Positions 52,595-61,574 of a DNA stretch of 64,000 nt are shown here, piece after piece. Source of the DNA: Gaetbulibacter sp. S0825 (GTDB taxonomy: Bacteria > Bacteroidota > Bacteroidia > Flavobacteriales > Flavobacteriaceae); assembly GCF_011777505.1 (NCBI RefSeq), contig NZ_JAATJT010000003.1, positions 434,001 to 498,000 of the forward strand, written 5' to 3'. How positions within the stretch are numbered: position 1 is the stretch's first letter; every line of letters starts with the position of its first letter. A program made the position numbers and the translations under genes. The notes beneath the pieces are model-generated. The model did not search any database. It was not told where the DNA came from and worked only from the letters and a program-made list of their open reading frames with translations.

Positions 52595-53551
52595 ATGCGT
52601 AATCTAATTTTTTATTTCTTTTTCATCTGCACTACAGCATTTTCTCAAAACTACGAATTAGTTGATAAAGTAGTTGGTGATTATCCATCTTATTCAAACT
52701 TGGAAACTTTAAGTGAAAGAATTAAAAAAGATTTTAAAACTGATATCAATAAAGCTAGAGCTGCCTACGTGTGGATTGCCAATAATATTGATTATGATAT
52801 AGAAACTACTAGAAAACCTAAGGTTTTTAACACATTTATGTATTTCTCTGAAAAAGATTATGAAAGACATGTAAAAGCACGTTTAAAGCGTAAAGTAAAA
52901 ATGGCGTTAATGACTAAAAAAGCACTTTGCGAAGGCTATAGTGCAATGTTTGTAGAATTATGTGAGCTATTAGACTTAGAGTCTAAAATAGTTAATGGTA
53001 TAGCTAAAGTTCGTCCTTCAGAAATTAACTCTAATAAAAAAACAAAGAACCATGCTTGGAATGTCATAAAAATAGATGGCAAGTGGCAACTAGTGGATGT
53101 TGGTTGGGCAAATGGTTTTATAGATGATATTTCTGGGGATTGGGTTAATGATTTTAATGATTTTTTCTTCCTTACAAATCCAGAACACTTCATTACTTCT
53201 CATTATCCTAAACTAAAAGAATGGCAATTACTTAACAAAACAATAAGCTTAGAATCGTTTTATGAAAAGCCGATTTTTTACACGCATTACTTTAATAGTG
53301 ATCTAGTTTTAAATGAGCAACAAAAAGGCAATTTAAAAGTGTCTAAACGACGAATAGTTTTAAGTTTCAAACAAAAAGGAGAAAAGAATAATCTTTTCTA
53401 TAAACTCTCTGGAGACAAGTATGTTAAAAGTCTAAAAGTCTTTAAAAACACTGAAGACACTTATAACGCAATTATTTATTGTAATAATACTAGCGATATA
53501 CTTACACTTTATGAAAACTTAAATCCCGTATTAGGCTTTAAAATAAATTAA
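52595..53551 (+). CDS. Secreted transglutaminase-like (TgpA/CYK3-type) protein
   Basis: From ATG 52595 the protein has 318 residues and a Sec signal (LIFYFFFICTTAFS). The papain-like triad is complete: Cys112 in LCEGYSAMF, His153 in NHAWNVIKIDGKWQLVDVGW, and Asp168. The C-terminal ~120 residues are beta-rich. It may crosslink or cleave proteins at the surface. An upstream in-frame ATG (52553) would lie in the divergent gene and break the signal peptide. Confidence 0.85.
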   Translation: MRNLIFYFFFICTTAFSQNYELVDKVVGDYPSYSNLETLSERIKKDFKTDINKARAAYVWIANNIDYDIETTRKPKVFNTFMYFSEKDYERHVKARLKRKVKMALMTKKALCEGYSAMFVELCELLDLESKIVNGIAKVRPSEINSNKKTKNHAWNVIKIDGKWQLVDVGWANGFIDDISGDWVNDFNDFFFLTNPEHFITSHYPKLKEWQLLNKTISLESFYEKPIFYTHYFNSDLVLNEQQKGNLKVSKRRIVLSFKQKGEKNNLFYKLSGDKYVKSLKVFKNTEDTYNAIIYCNNTSDILTLYENLNPVLGFKIN

Positions 53552-53630
53552 GTCCCAATACAAAATTTCTATTTTAATATTCAAAAAAGTTTAACTTTAG
53601 CATTATCATTTTTCACAAACACCATTTAAT

Positions 53631-55328
53631 ATGAAATTACATTTCAAACAGTTCATCTTTTCTTTATTGACTCTTATTTTTTTACTAACAACTTCACAAC
53701 TCGTAGCCCAAACTTACGCCAAGAACGGCATGGTTGTGTCAGCTAGTAAAATAGCTTCTCAAACAGGTGTTGATGTTTTAAAACAAGGTGGTAATGCAGT
53801 AGATGCAACTATTGCAACTGCTTTTGCTTTAACAGTAACACATCCTACCGCCGGAAATATTGGTGGTGGAGGTTTTATAGTATTTTTAAATAGCGAAGGA
53901 GAAGCAACCACGATAGATTTTAGAGAAAAAGCACCTTTGGCGTCTTCCGAAACCATGTTTCTAGATGAAAACGGAAATATAAAAGACAACAGTAACCATA
54001 AAGGTTTGTTAGCTGTTGGCGTTCCTGGCACAGTTGCAGGACTCTACTTAGCGCATCAAAAATACGGCAAACTTCCATGGAAAGATTTAGTACAACCAGC
54101 TGTTGATTTGGCAGAAAAAGGGTTTGAATTCAATTGGACGTTATACGGTAATGCGTTAAATTTTAAAAGACAAGAAGCTGATTATCCTTTTATGGCAACT
54201 TATTTCAACAATGATAAAGGAGAAATTACACAACCAAATGAAGTTTGGAAACAACAAGCGTTGGCAAATACTTTAAAACAAATTCGAGATAAAGGTCGTG
54301 ATGGTTTTTACAAAGGAAAAGTTGCCAAAAAGATTGAAAGTTATATGAAAGCCAATGGTGGTATTATTACTACCGAAGACTTAGAAAAATATGATGCCAT
54401 TGAGCGTAAACCAGTAAAAGGCACTTACAAAGGCTATGATATATATGGAATGCCGCCTCCAAGTTCTGGTGGTGCAACACTTATACAAATGATGAATACT
54501 ATGGAATTGGTAGATTGGGAAAACATTGAGTTTAACTCTACTGAATATGTACATGTAGTTGCTGAGGCAATGCGTCGCGCCTATGCTGATAGGGCTGAAC
54601 ATTTAGGTGACCCAGATTTTAATCCAGATATGCCTATAGACCGATTGTTATCTAAAAAACACGCAAAAAATCGTTTTGAGAACCTAAACATGGAGAGAGC
54701 TTCCGTAAGTGACTCTTCTAAATTCGGACAAATTTACGATGGTAAAAATACGACTCACTTTTCGGTTATTGATAAAGATGGAAATGCTATTTCTATGACA
54801 TACACGCTAGAAAATAGCTACGGTGTAAAAATGGGTTCCAAAGAACTTGGATTCATTTTTAATAATGAAATGGGCGATTTCAATCCGGTTCCTGGAGTCA
54901 CAACTTCTGGTTGGCAAATTGGTACTAAGCCCAATTTAATAGCACCTCAAAAACGTATGTTATCTAGTATGACGCCAACCATAGTCGCAAAAGATGGCAA
55001 ACCCTATTTACTTATTGGAAGCCCAGGAGGACGAACCATTATTAACACCGTTTTTCAAACTACTCTAAATGTTTTAGAGTTCGATATGCGAATAGACAAA
55101 GCCATTGAAGCCATGAAAATTCATCACCAATGGTCACCAGATGTTTTACAATACGAACGCCACTTAATGTCGCCAGATACTCGTAAAGCACTTGAAGCTA
55201 TGGGGCATACTTTACGTGCAACAGGAGGCTTAGGAGCATTAATGGGAATTACTTACGATGCCAAAAACAACATTATCACTGGTGCTGCAGATTCTTCAAG
55301 ACCTGAAGGTGCAGCCATTGGTTATTAA
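53631..55328 (+). CDS. ggt: Gamma-glutamyltranspeptidase
   Basis: The 565-residue protein has a Sec signal (LTTSQLVAQ), the family start QTGVDVLKQGGNAVDATIAT, and the autoprocessing Thr374 in NTTHFSVIDKDG that becomes the N-terminus of the small subunit. Substrate residues in LLIGSPGGRTIINT are present. In the periplasm it would hydrolyse glutathione and other gamma-glutamyl compounds. The acylase gene follows after 12 bases, possibly co-transcribed. Confidence 0.95.
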   Translation: MKLHFKQFIFSLLTLIFLLTTSQLVAQTYAKNGMVVSASKIASQTGVDVLKQGGNAVDATIATAFALTVTHPTAGNIGGGGFIVFLNSEGEATTIDFREKAPLASSETMFLDENGNIKDNSNHKGLLAVGVPGTVAGLYLAHQKYGKLPWKDLVQPAVDLAEKGFEFNWTLYGNALNFKRQEADYPFMATYFNNDKGEITQPNEVWKQQALANTLKQIRDKGRDGFYKGKVAKKIESYMKANGGIITTEDLEKYDAIERKPVKGTYKGYDIYGMPPPSSGGATLIQMMNTMELVDWENIEFNSTEYVHVVAEAMRRAYADRAEHLGDPDFNPDMPIDRLLSKKHAKNRFENLNMERASVSDSSKFGQIYDGKNTTHFSVIDKDGNAISMTYTLENSYGVKMGSKELGFIFNNEMGDFNPVPGVTTSGWQIGTKPNLIAPQKRMLSSMTPTIVAKDGKPYLLIGSPGGRTIINTVFQTTLNVLEFDMRIDKAIEAMKIHHQWSPDVLQYERHLMSPDTRKALEAMGHTLRATGGLGALMGITYDAKNNIITGAADSSRPEGAAIGY

Positions 55329-55340
55329 TAAAAAAGTTCT

Positions 55341-57416
55341 ATGAAGAAAATAGAAATAGTACTCATTATATCTTTATTTATCCTCAATGTTTCCTGTAAA
55401 TCTCAAGAAACGCAAGAAGCCCAAATTGTTTGGGACACTTGGGGTGTACCGCATATTTACGCTGATACTGTTGAAGATTTATTCTTCCAGCAAGGTTGGG
55501 CACAAATGAATAATCATGCTAACCTTATTTTAGAACTTTATGGAAGCTCTAGAGGAAAAGGTGCAGAATATTGGGGACAAAGTAAGCTGCAAAATGATAT
55601 GCTTATTCACACACTTGGTTTTGAAGAATTAGCAGAAGAATGGAAAACTCAACAAGACCCAGAAATAAAAACAATGTACCAAGCGTTTGTGGATGGCATG
55701 AATGCCTATGCACAAGCCAATCCTGAAACTATTGATGATAAAAATAAAGTCGTTTTGCCATTAACCTCAAAAGACGTGAACATGCATAGTATGTACGTTA
55801 TTTTTACACGTTTTATTGGTGGAAATGATTTAGGTCTTGTGCAAGAGTGGCCAGATATGGGAAGTAATGCCTATGCTATTGGTCCAAAGCGTTCGACATC
55901 AGGTAACGCTATGTTGGTTCAAAATCCGCATTTACCTTGGTTTCAAGAATTTTTATTTTTTGAATCTAATCTAAATCTTGGAGGAAAAAACATGTATGGG
56001 ACAACACTTGTTGGTTTTCCAGGAATTGCCATAGGTTTTAACGAGAATCTTGGTTGGAGTCATACAGATAATACCATAGATAATGCCGACACTTATGAAC
56101 TAGAACTAAAAGATGGTGGCTATGTATTGGATGGTGAAGTAAAACAATTTGAAGCTTCAAATAAAACAATAAAAATAAAACAGGAAAATGGTTCTTTAAT
56201 TAATCAAGAAATTCCGTTGTTAAAAACCATTCATGGCCCTGTTGTAAATAAAAAAGATGATAAAGTTCTTGCTTTACGTATGGTAGGTTTAGACAGACCA
56301 AATATGTTTTTGCAATGGTGGCGAATGATAAACAGCAACAATTTTAACGAATTTGAGTCTGCTTTAAAAATGGCTCAAATTCCATTTTGGAATGTGATGT
56401 ATGCCGATAAACAAGGTGAAATATTTTACCTGTTTAATGGTTTGGTTCCTAAACGAAATGAAGATGCTTGGAGTTATTGGGATAGAATAATTCCTGGTGG
56501 AAAAAGTGCCGATATTTGGACAGAAGTTCATAGCTATCAAGATTTACCAAAAGTTAAAAATCCAAAAGATGGTTGGCTGCAAAACGCTAACGATCCGCCT
56601 TGGACGAGCACAATACCAATGACATTAAATCCTGATGATTATCCTGGGTACATGGCACCTCAATATATGCCGTTTAGACCACAACGTTCCGCAAGAATGC
56701 TTATAGAAGACGAATCCATTACGTTTGAGGAACTCGTAGAATATAAGCTTTCGACAAGATTAGAGTTTGCCGATAGAATTTTAGATGATTTATTTGCAGC
56801 TATAGACGCTTCAGATTCAGAAAAAGCAAAAGAAGCAAAAATAGTATTAGAAAATTGGGATCGAGAGGCTGATGCCGATAGCAAAGGCATGCTCCTTTTT
56901 TATAATTGGTCTAACAAATTTAATGTTTGGAGAAATTCAAACTATATAGAATCTTGGTCTATGGAAAAACCTAATACAACCCCTGATGGTTTGTCAAATC
57001 CTGAACGTGCCGTAAGTCTTTTAGAACAAGTAGCAATTGAGATTGAAACTAAATTTGGAAGCTTAGAAACACCTTGGGGAGATTATTATAAAATAAATTA
57101 CAATGGTAAAAACTTACCAGGAAATGGTATTGATGGGTCTCTAGGAGTGTTTAGAGTTGCATGGCCTGGAAGCGCAGACGATGACTATATGTATATTGGC
57201 GGAGGTGACTCATGGGTAAGCATAATTGAATTTGACGAGCAAGTAAAAGCTAAAGTACTTTTAAGCTACGGCAATGCTACACAAAAAAATTCACCACATA
57301 ACGGCGACCAATTAGAATTGTTTTCAAAAAAAGAAATGCGAGATGCTTGGTTTACACAAGAAGCCATTAAAGCTAATACTAAGCGCATTGAAAAACTCTC
57401 TGAAATAAAACAGTAA
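55341..57416 (+). CDS. Penicillin acylase family lipoprotein
   Basis: The 691-residue protein has a lipobox (ILNVSCKS) and the N-terminal DTWGVPHIYADTVEDLFFQQ. It then has the Ntn-hydrolase nucleophile Ser175 in DMGSNAYAIGPKRSTSG, where the precursor self-cleaves. The C-terminal part is the large beta chain. Members hydrolyse beta-lactam side chains or acyl-homoserine lactones, and a quorum-signal or peptide target is possible here. It follows the gamma-glutamyltranspeptidase by 12 bases. Confidence 0.9.
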   Translation: MKKIEIVLIISLFILNVSCKSQETQEAQIVWDTWGVPHIYADTVEDLFFQQGWAQMNNHANLILELYGSSRGKGAEYWGQSKLQNDMLIHTLGFEELAEEWKTQQDPEIKTMYQAFVDGMNAYAQANPETIDDKNKVVLPLTSKDVNMHSMYVIFTRFIGGNDLGLVQEWPDMGSNAYAIGPKRSTSGNAMLVQNPHLPWFQEFLFFESNLNLGGKNMYGTTLVGFPGIAIGFNENLGWSHTDNTIDNADTYELELKDGGYVLDGEVKQFEASNKTIKIKQENGSLINQEIPLLKTIHGPVVNKKDDKVLALRMVGLDRPNMFLQWWRMINSNNFNEFESALKMAQIPFWNVMYADKQGEIFYLFNGLVPKRNEDAWSYWDRIIPGGKSADIWTEVHSYQDLPKVKNPKDGWLQNANDPPWTSTIPMTLNPDDYPGYMAPQYMPFRPQRSARMLIEDESITFEELVEYKLSTRLEFADRILDDLFAAIDASDSEKAKEAKIVLENWDREADADSKGMLLFYNWSNKFNVWRNSNYIESWSMEKPNTTPDGLSNPERAVSLLEQVAIEIETKFGSLETPWGDYYKINYNGKNLPGNGIDGSLGVFRVAWPGSADDDYMYIGGGDSWVSIIEFDEQVKAKVLLSYGNATQKNSPHNGDQLELFSKKEMRDAWFTQEAIKANTKRIEKLSEIKQ

Positions 57417-57438
57417 ACTTTATTTAACAAAAAATTAG

Positions 57439-57469
57439 TTGTAGATATAGATTAGTTTTACTTACTTTG
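57439..57469 (+). promoter_or_regulatory. Candidate promoter, TTG-N20-TTACTTTG, overlapping a palindromic operator
   Basis: TTG (57439-57441), 20 bases and TTACTTTG (57462-57469), one base off TAnnTTTG, form a promoter. Its -7 box lies in the left arm of the palindrome at 57463-57481. Binding there would block transcription of the membrane-protein genes that start at 57490. Confidence 0.5.
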
Positions 57470-57481
57470 TAATTCAAAGTA
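57463..57481. promoter_or_regulatory. Palindromic operator TACTTTG-TAATT-CAAAGTA
   Basis: This perfect 7-base inverted repeat with spacer TAATT sits nine bases before the ATG at 57490. A near-identical copy is at 58762-58780. The winged-helix regulator encoded between the two is the likely ligand. Confidence 0.6.
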
Positions 57482-57489
57482 CTTTTAAT

Positions 57490-58116
57490 ATGGAATCAAA
57501 AGATTATTTACAAGACCTAAGCGAGATTAAGCATCTTATGAATAAATCATCTCGATTTATGTCACTAAGTGGTTTATCAGGCATACTTGCAGGTATTTAC
57601 GCGCTTATAGGAGCTTACCTTGGTTATACAATTATTTATAGAGATAATGTAATCTCAAATGATGGCTATAGAACATTGATTCTAGATGGAAAAGATATTA
57701 TAAATATAGTTTTAATAGCATTTGCTGTAGTTACTTTGTCTATCATTACTGGCGTTTTTTTAAGCTGGCAAAAAGCCAAAACTCAAAATGAAAGTTTCTG
57801 GAATTCTGCTTCAAAACGCTTGCTTATAAACTTTTTAATTCCCTTAGCAACTGGAGGATTCTTTATATTATTTCTAATTGAAAAAGAAATCTATGCGTTT
57901 GTTGCTCCACTCACACTTGTTTTTTATGGTCTTGCATTAGTTAACGCCAGCAAATATACTTTAGGATACATTCGCTATTTTGGAATTACGATGATACTTA
58001 TTGGTTTAGCATCCGTTTGGTTTTTAGGATATGGTTTATTCTTTTGGGCTTTGGGCTTTGGAGTATGTCATATTATTTATGGCGCATTAATGCATTTTAA
58101 ATACGATAGAAAATAA
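57490..58116 (+). CDS. Membrane protein of unknown function
   Basis: The 208-residue protein has five or six membrane helices after a charged start (ESKDYLQDLSEIKHLMNKSS). The first helix region FMSLSGLSGILAGIYALIGAYL is glycine-rich. I recognise no named family. It opens a run of three genes controlled by the palindrome at 57463; the next gene starts 11 bases later. Confidence 0.65.
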   Translation: MESKDYLQDLSEIKHLMNKSSRFMSLSGLSGILAGIYALIGAYLGYTIIYRDNVISNDGYRTLILDGKDIINIVLIAFAVVTLSIITGVFLSWQKAKTQNESFWNSASKRLLINFLIPLATGGFFILFLIEKEIYAFVAPLTLVFYGLALVNASKYTLGYIRYFGITMILIGLASVWFLGYGLFFWALGFGVCHIIYGALMHFKYDRK

Positions 58117-58127
58117 TATATAGAATC

Positions 58128-58415
58128 ATGATACAAAATAAACGACTTACTTATATTTTCACATCAATAGCATTTATACTTTTAATCCCATTAGTAGCAA
58201 TGCAGTTTACTAATGATGTACATTGGACTTTATCTGACTTTATAATAGCTGGCGTATTACTTATTGGAACAGGATTAGTATGCGAATTTGTAATGAGAAA
58301 AGTAAAAACAAAAGAAAACCGAATAGCTTTAATTGTAATGACTATTGCACTATTATTATTGATTTGGGCAGAATTGGCTATTGGCATTTTTGGAACACCT
58401 TTAGCAGGAAGTTAA
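58128..58415 (+). CDS. Small three-helix membrane protein
   Basis: The 95-residue protein has three membrane helices (about 8-26, 35-55 and 65-85) with a basic patch (RKVKTKENR) between. There is no recognised family. It lies between another membrane protein gene and the winged-helix regulator gene, and is likely part of the same transcript. Confidence 0.6.
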   Translation: MIQNKRLTYIFTSIAFILLIPLVAMQFTNDVHWTLSDFIIAGVLLIGTGLVCEFVMRKVKTKENRIALIVMTIALLLLIWAELAIGIFGTPLAGS

Positions 58416-58426
58416 ATTAAAAGAGA

Positions 58427-58444
58427 TTCCTGCTTATGCAGGAA
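58427..58444. repeat. Intergenic hairpin TTCCTGC-TTAT-GCAGGAA
   Basis: This perfect 7-base stem with a TTAT loop lies five bases before the regulator start codon at 58450. GATTCCTGC...GCAGGAA hairpins are a third common repeat type in flavobacterial genomes. Its position over the ribosome-landing site may limit regulator translation. Confidence 0.5.
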
Positions 58445-58449
58445 GTATT

Positions 58450-58746
58450 ATGAGCTTACTAACAAATATAAATAAAGCATTCGATCACCGTATTAGGTTA
58501 GGCATCATGTCTATTTTAATGGTAAATGAGTATGCCGATTTCAATACACTTAAAGAATTACTTGATGTGACCGATGGTAATTTGGCAAGTCATTTAAAAG
58601 CTCTTGAAAAAGAAGATTTTATAAGCATAGAAAAACAATTTATTGGTAGAAAACCTAATACACGTTACAGCGCTACCAAAATTGGAAAAAAAGCATTTAA
58701 AGACCATATTGATGCCCTAGAACGTATTATTAATAAACAGAAGTAA
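58450..58746 (+). CDS. Winged-helix transcriptional regulator (HTH_34 type)
   Basis: The 98-residue protein is a single winged helix: HRIRLGIMSILMVNEYADFN, then FNTLKELLDVTDGNLASHLK (the recognition helix region) and ISIEKQFIGRKPNTRYSATK as the wing. It has no ligand domain, so it may sense through protein partners or dimer state. It is flanked by two copies of the palindrome TACTTTG-N5-CAAAGTR, which suggests it controls both neighbours and itself. Confidence 0.85.
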   Translation: MSLLTNINKAFDHRIRLGIMSILMVNEYADFNTLKELLDVTDGNLASHLKALEKEDFISIEKQFIGRKPNTRYSATKIGKKAFKDHIDALERIINKQK

Positions 58747-58761
58747 AAAAATTTATCAATC

Positions 58762-58780
58762 TACTTTGAAATTCAAAGTG
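58762..58780. promoter_or_regulatory. Second copy of the palindromic operator, TACTTTG-AAATT-CAAAGTG
   Basis: This copy starts 15 bases after the regulator stop and ends 15 bases before the start at 58796. It matches the copy at 57463-57481 at 17 of 19 bases. It would control the second gene run (DUF4173-like to DUF1361). Confidence 0.6.
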
Positions 58781-58795
58781 AAATTTATTATAAAC

Positions 58796-60196
58796 ATGAA
58801 ACACATAATAATAATTATCTCATCCATCTTATTTAGTACTTTATTCTACAATCAACAAATTGGATTGAACATTTCAATTTTTAGTGTATTAACAGTAATA
58901 ATACTAGCAGTTAGCAATACACATAAATTCAAAAATAAAACTACCCTATTATACATATTCATTTACTTGTTAACAGCAGCTTTAGTATTTATTCAATACA
59001 CTAATTTGTCAATACTAGCAAACATCATAGCCTTTTTGACCTTGATTGGAAGTGTAACAGAATCTAAATCATCCATTTATGTGCAATGGTATAATGGCAT
59101 TTACACAAGTATTGTAGGTTATTTTCATAGAAAATTTATCAAGCAAAACATAAAAGATGAAGATGAAACACAAAAAAAGGCAATTGATGTTTTACACATC
59201 ACAAAGCTCATTGGCATTCCCTTAATATTCATTATTGGTTTTATAGTGCTTTACAAAAATGGTAACCCTATTTTTAACGATATAATATCAAAAATTAATT
59301 TCGATTTTATTAATCTACAATGGTTACTATTTACTGTATTAGGCTATTATTTATTTAGCAATATATTTAACCCTGTTCAAGTAGATTCTGCAACTAATAT
59401 AGATTTACAAACTGGTAACACATTACGTAAATCTGAAACATTTTCAATTGAAGCATTAAAAAAAGAGAAACAATTAGGCACTATACTATTATTACTACTT
59501 AATATACTTATTGTTTTCTATTTAGCTACAGATATTATTTCATTAAGTACTATTAATTCAACTCACGCTTCAGTCCTTTCCAGTCAAGTTCATAGCGGAA
59601 TATATACATTAATTGCTTCAATAATCATTGCCATTATAATAATACTCTACTTTTTTAGAGGAGACCTTAACTTTTTCAAGGATAATAGAATACTAAAAAA
59701 CCTATCTTATACATGGATTTTTTTAAATGCAGTACTTGTCATTTTAATAGCAACAAAAAACTATAATTATATTGCTTCATTTGGACTAACCTACAAGCGA
59801 ATAGGCGTTAACATTTATCTATTTCTCACTCTCATTGGCTTAATCACAACATTACTAAAAGTTTCTAAGGTTAAGAATTTCTGGTTTTTAATGAGAATAA
59901 ATACGCGAATAGCATTTGGATTTCTTATACTTTTTAGCATAATTGATTGGGATTATTCCATCACAAAATACAACATTAATCATGCGCCTTCATTAGACTT
60001 AAATTACCTCATCAACTTATCAGATAACAATGCTGTTTTACTTAATGAATATAGAGAGTCAACTAACCTTAATACAGAACAAAATAATAGGATTTTCACT
60101 AAGCATCTTGACTATATAAAAACAGTCAACAATAGAAATTGGCAAGAATTCACCTATTCTAATCTTAAATTAAAAAAACTGCTAAAAAAACTATAA
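58796..60196 (+). CDS. DUF4173/DUF4153-like polytopic membrane protein
   Basis: From ATG 58796 the protein has 466 residues with about 11-12 membrane helices. It ends in a soluble tail containing DWDYSITKYNINHAPSLDLNYL and INLSDNNAVLLNEY, the block found in DUF4173/DUF4153 proteins. The function is unknown. An in-frame ATG at 58766 lies inside the operator and is unlikely. It opens the second gene run after the winged-helix regulator. Confidence 0.72.
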   Translation: MKHIIIIISSILFSTLFYNQQIGLNISIFSVLTVIILAVSNTHKFKNKTTLLYIFIYLLTAALVFIQYTNLSILANIIAFLTLIGSVTESKSSIYVQWYNGIYTSIVGYFHRKFIKQNIKDEDETQKKAIDVLHITKLIGIPLIFIIGFIVLYKNGNPIFNDIISKINFDFINLQWLLFTVLGYYLFSNIFNPVQVDSATNIDLQTGNTLRKSETFSIEALKKEKQLGTILLLLLNILIVFYLATDIISLSTINSTHASVLSSQVHSGIYTLIASIIIAIIIILYFFRGDLNFFKDNRILKNLSYTWIFLNAVLVILIATKNYNYIASFGLTYKRIGVNIYLFLTLIGLITTLLKVSKVKNFWFLMRINTRIAFGFLILFSIIDWDYSITKYNINHAPSLDLNYLINLSDNNAVLLNEYRESTNLNTEQNNRIFTKHLDYIKTVNNRNWQEFTYSNLKLKKLLKKL

Positions 60197-60199
60197 CAA

Positions 60200-60574
60200 A
60201 TGCATATTCTAAGTAACATTGGGAAATCATCACTTTTAGCTGCTTCAATATTTTGGATTATTATTTTATCAGACACCTTTAACTGGGATATGGCGCCATA
60301 TATTTTTCTTTCATTAATTCCAATATATGTAATTTGTGCGCTAACCATTTTAATCACTATTTGTCCCATATTTTGGTTTTTAGAAAACGATAACTATAGT
60401 AAGCAAAGAATTTTTAAAACTTACTTCCCAATATATACAATAATTGCATTTGTGCTCTGTGCGTATAGTATTTACAAATCTTCGTTTGATGTTTTTGCTT
60501 TAAGTTTTTACGCTTCTGCGTATATTACAACTACACAATCTTGGGTATGGTTTGCCAAGAAAAAAAGGAAATAG
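60200..60574 (+). CDS. Membrane protein of unknown function
   Basis: The 124-residue protein has four membrane helices (about 10-27, 35-57, 75-92, 96-115). I recognise no family. It starts three bases after the DUF4173-like gene and ends two bases before the SanA-like gene, so it is very likely co-transcribed with both. Confidence 0.6.
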   Translation: MHILSNIGKSSLLAASIFWIIILSDTFNWDMAPYIFLSLIPIYVICALTILITICPIFWFLENDNYSKQRIFKTYFPIYTIIAFVLCAYSIYKSSFDVFALSFYASAYITTTQSWVWFAKKKRK

Positions 60575-60576
60575 AC

Positions 60577-61209
60577 ATGAAAAAAATCCTGAAACTTATT
60601 ACAATCTGCATCATTCTTTTAATTGGAAGCCTTTTTATTCCTAATAAAATTATTATTTCAAATGCTGAAGAATTAACATATAATTCTATTTCTGAAATAC
60701 CGAAAAACAAAGTAGGTCTTCTTCTTGGCACGAGTAAATACTTAGCAAATGGAAACATAAATCTATACTATAAATACAGAATAAATGCTACTTCTGAACT
60801 TTACAAATCAGGCAAAATTGACTTTGTTCTAGTAAGTGGTGACAATAGCACTAAAAGTTATGATGAGCCATCAACATTTAAAAACGATTTAATTACTAAA
60901 GGCATACCAGAAGAAAAAATCTTTTTGGATTATGCAGGTTTTAGAACATTAGACTCTGTAATAAGAGCAAAAGAAATATTTGGTTTAGAAACTTTTACAG
61001 TTATTTCACAAAAGTTTCACAACGAGCGTGCTATATATTTAGCAAAAAAACATGAAATACAAGCTATAGGTTTTAACGCAAAAGACGTTGAAGGAAGGTC
61101 TGGGTTTAAAACAAAACTTAGAGAGTATTTTGCAAGAACAAAAGCCGTTTTGGATGTTATGACTGGGAAGAATCCAAAATTCTTGGGAGACAAAATTGAA
61201 ATAAAATGA
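60577..61209 (+). CDS. SanA/YdcF (DUF218) family envelope protein
   Basis: From ATG 60577 the protein has 210 residues. One N-terminal membrane helix (about 5-22) is followed by the DUF218 domain: VGLLLGTSKYLANGNINLYY, FVLVSGDNSTKSYDEPS, FLDYAGFRTLDSVIRAKEIF and VISQKFHNERAIYLAKKHEI. SanA is known for vancomycin exclusion at high temperature in Escherichia coli. Members act on the periplasmic side, perhaps on undecaprenyl-linked or wall precursors. An earlier in-frame ATG at 60541 lies within the preceding gene. Confidence 0.87.
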   Translation: MKKILKLITICIILLIGSLFIPNKIIISNAEELTYNSISEIPKNKVGLLLGTSKYLANGNINLYYKYRINATSELYKSGKIDFVLVSGDNSTKSYDEPSTFKNDLITKGIPEEKIFLDYAGFRTLDSVIRAKEIFGLETFTVISQKFHNERAIYLAKKHEIQAIGFNAKDVEGRSGFKTKLREYFARTKAVLDVMTGKNPKFLGDKIEIK

Positions 61210-61574
61210 AATTCTCAAAAATATATTTCATACTATTCTTAATGCTATTTACTATAGAAGCATACATCGCTTATTTCTTGAAAAGTGGCTTCATTCGCCA
61301 TACGTTTGGCGATTTTTTGGTGGTTATTATGTTGTATTGTTTATTTAAAAGTTTTATAGACTTAAAACCAATTACTTTAGGCTTAATAGTCCTATCTATT
61401 GCTTTTATTGTTGAGTTTCTACAACTGACGCCATTATTGGAATTGATGAATTTGCAAGATAATAAGACAGCTAAAATTATTTTCGGAAGTACGTTTCATG
61501 TATCAGATTTACTAGCATATACTTTAGGTATCATGACTACTATAATAATTGAAAAGAAATTAAACAATGACTAA
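61206..61574 (+). CDS. DUF2809 membrane protein
   Basis: The 122-residue protein has four membrane helices and the DUF2809 blocks GFIRHTFGDFLVVIMLYCL and VEFLQLTPLLELM, ending HVSDLLAYTLG. The function is unknown; the fold resembles VanZ-like proteins. Its start overlaps the upstream stop (ATGA), and its stop overlaps the next gene by eight bases. Confidence 0.85.
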   Translation: MKFSKIYFILFLMLFTIEAYIAYFLKSGFIRHTFGDFLVVIMLYCLFKSFIDLKPITLGLIVLSIAFIVEFLQLTPLLELMNLQDNKTAKIIFGSTFHVSDLLAYTLGIMTTIIIEKKLNND

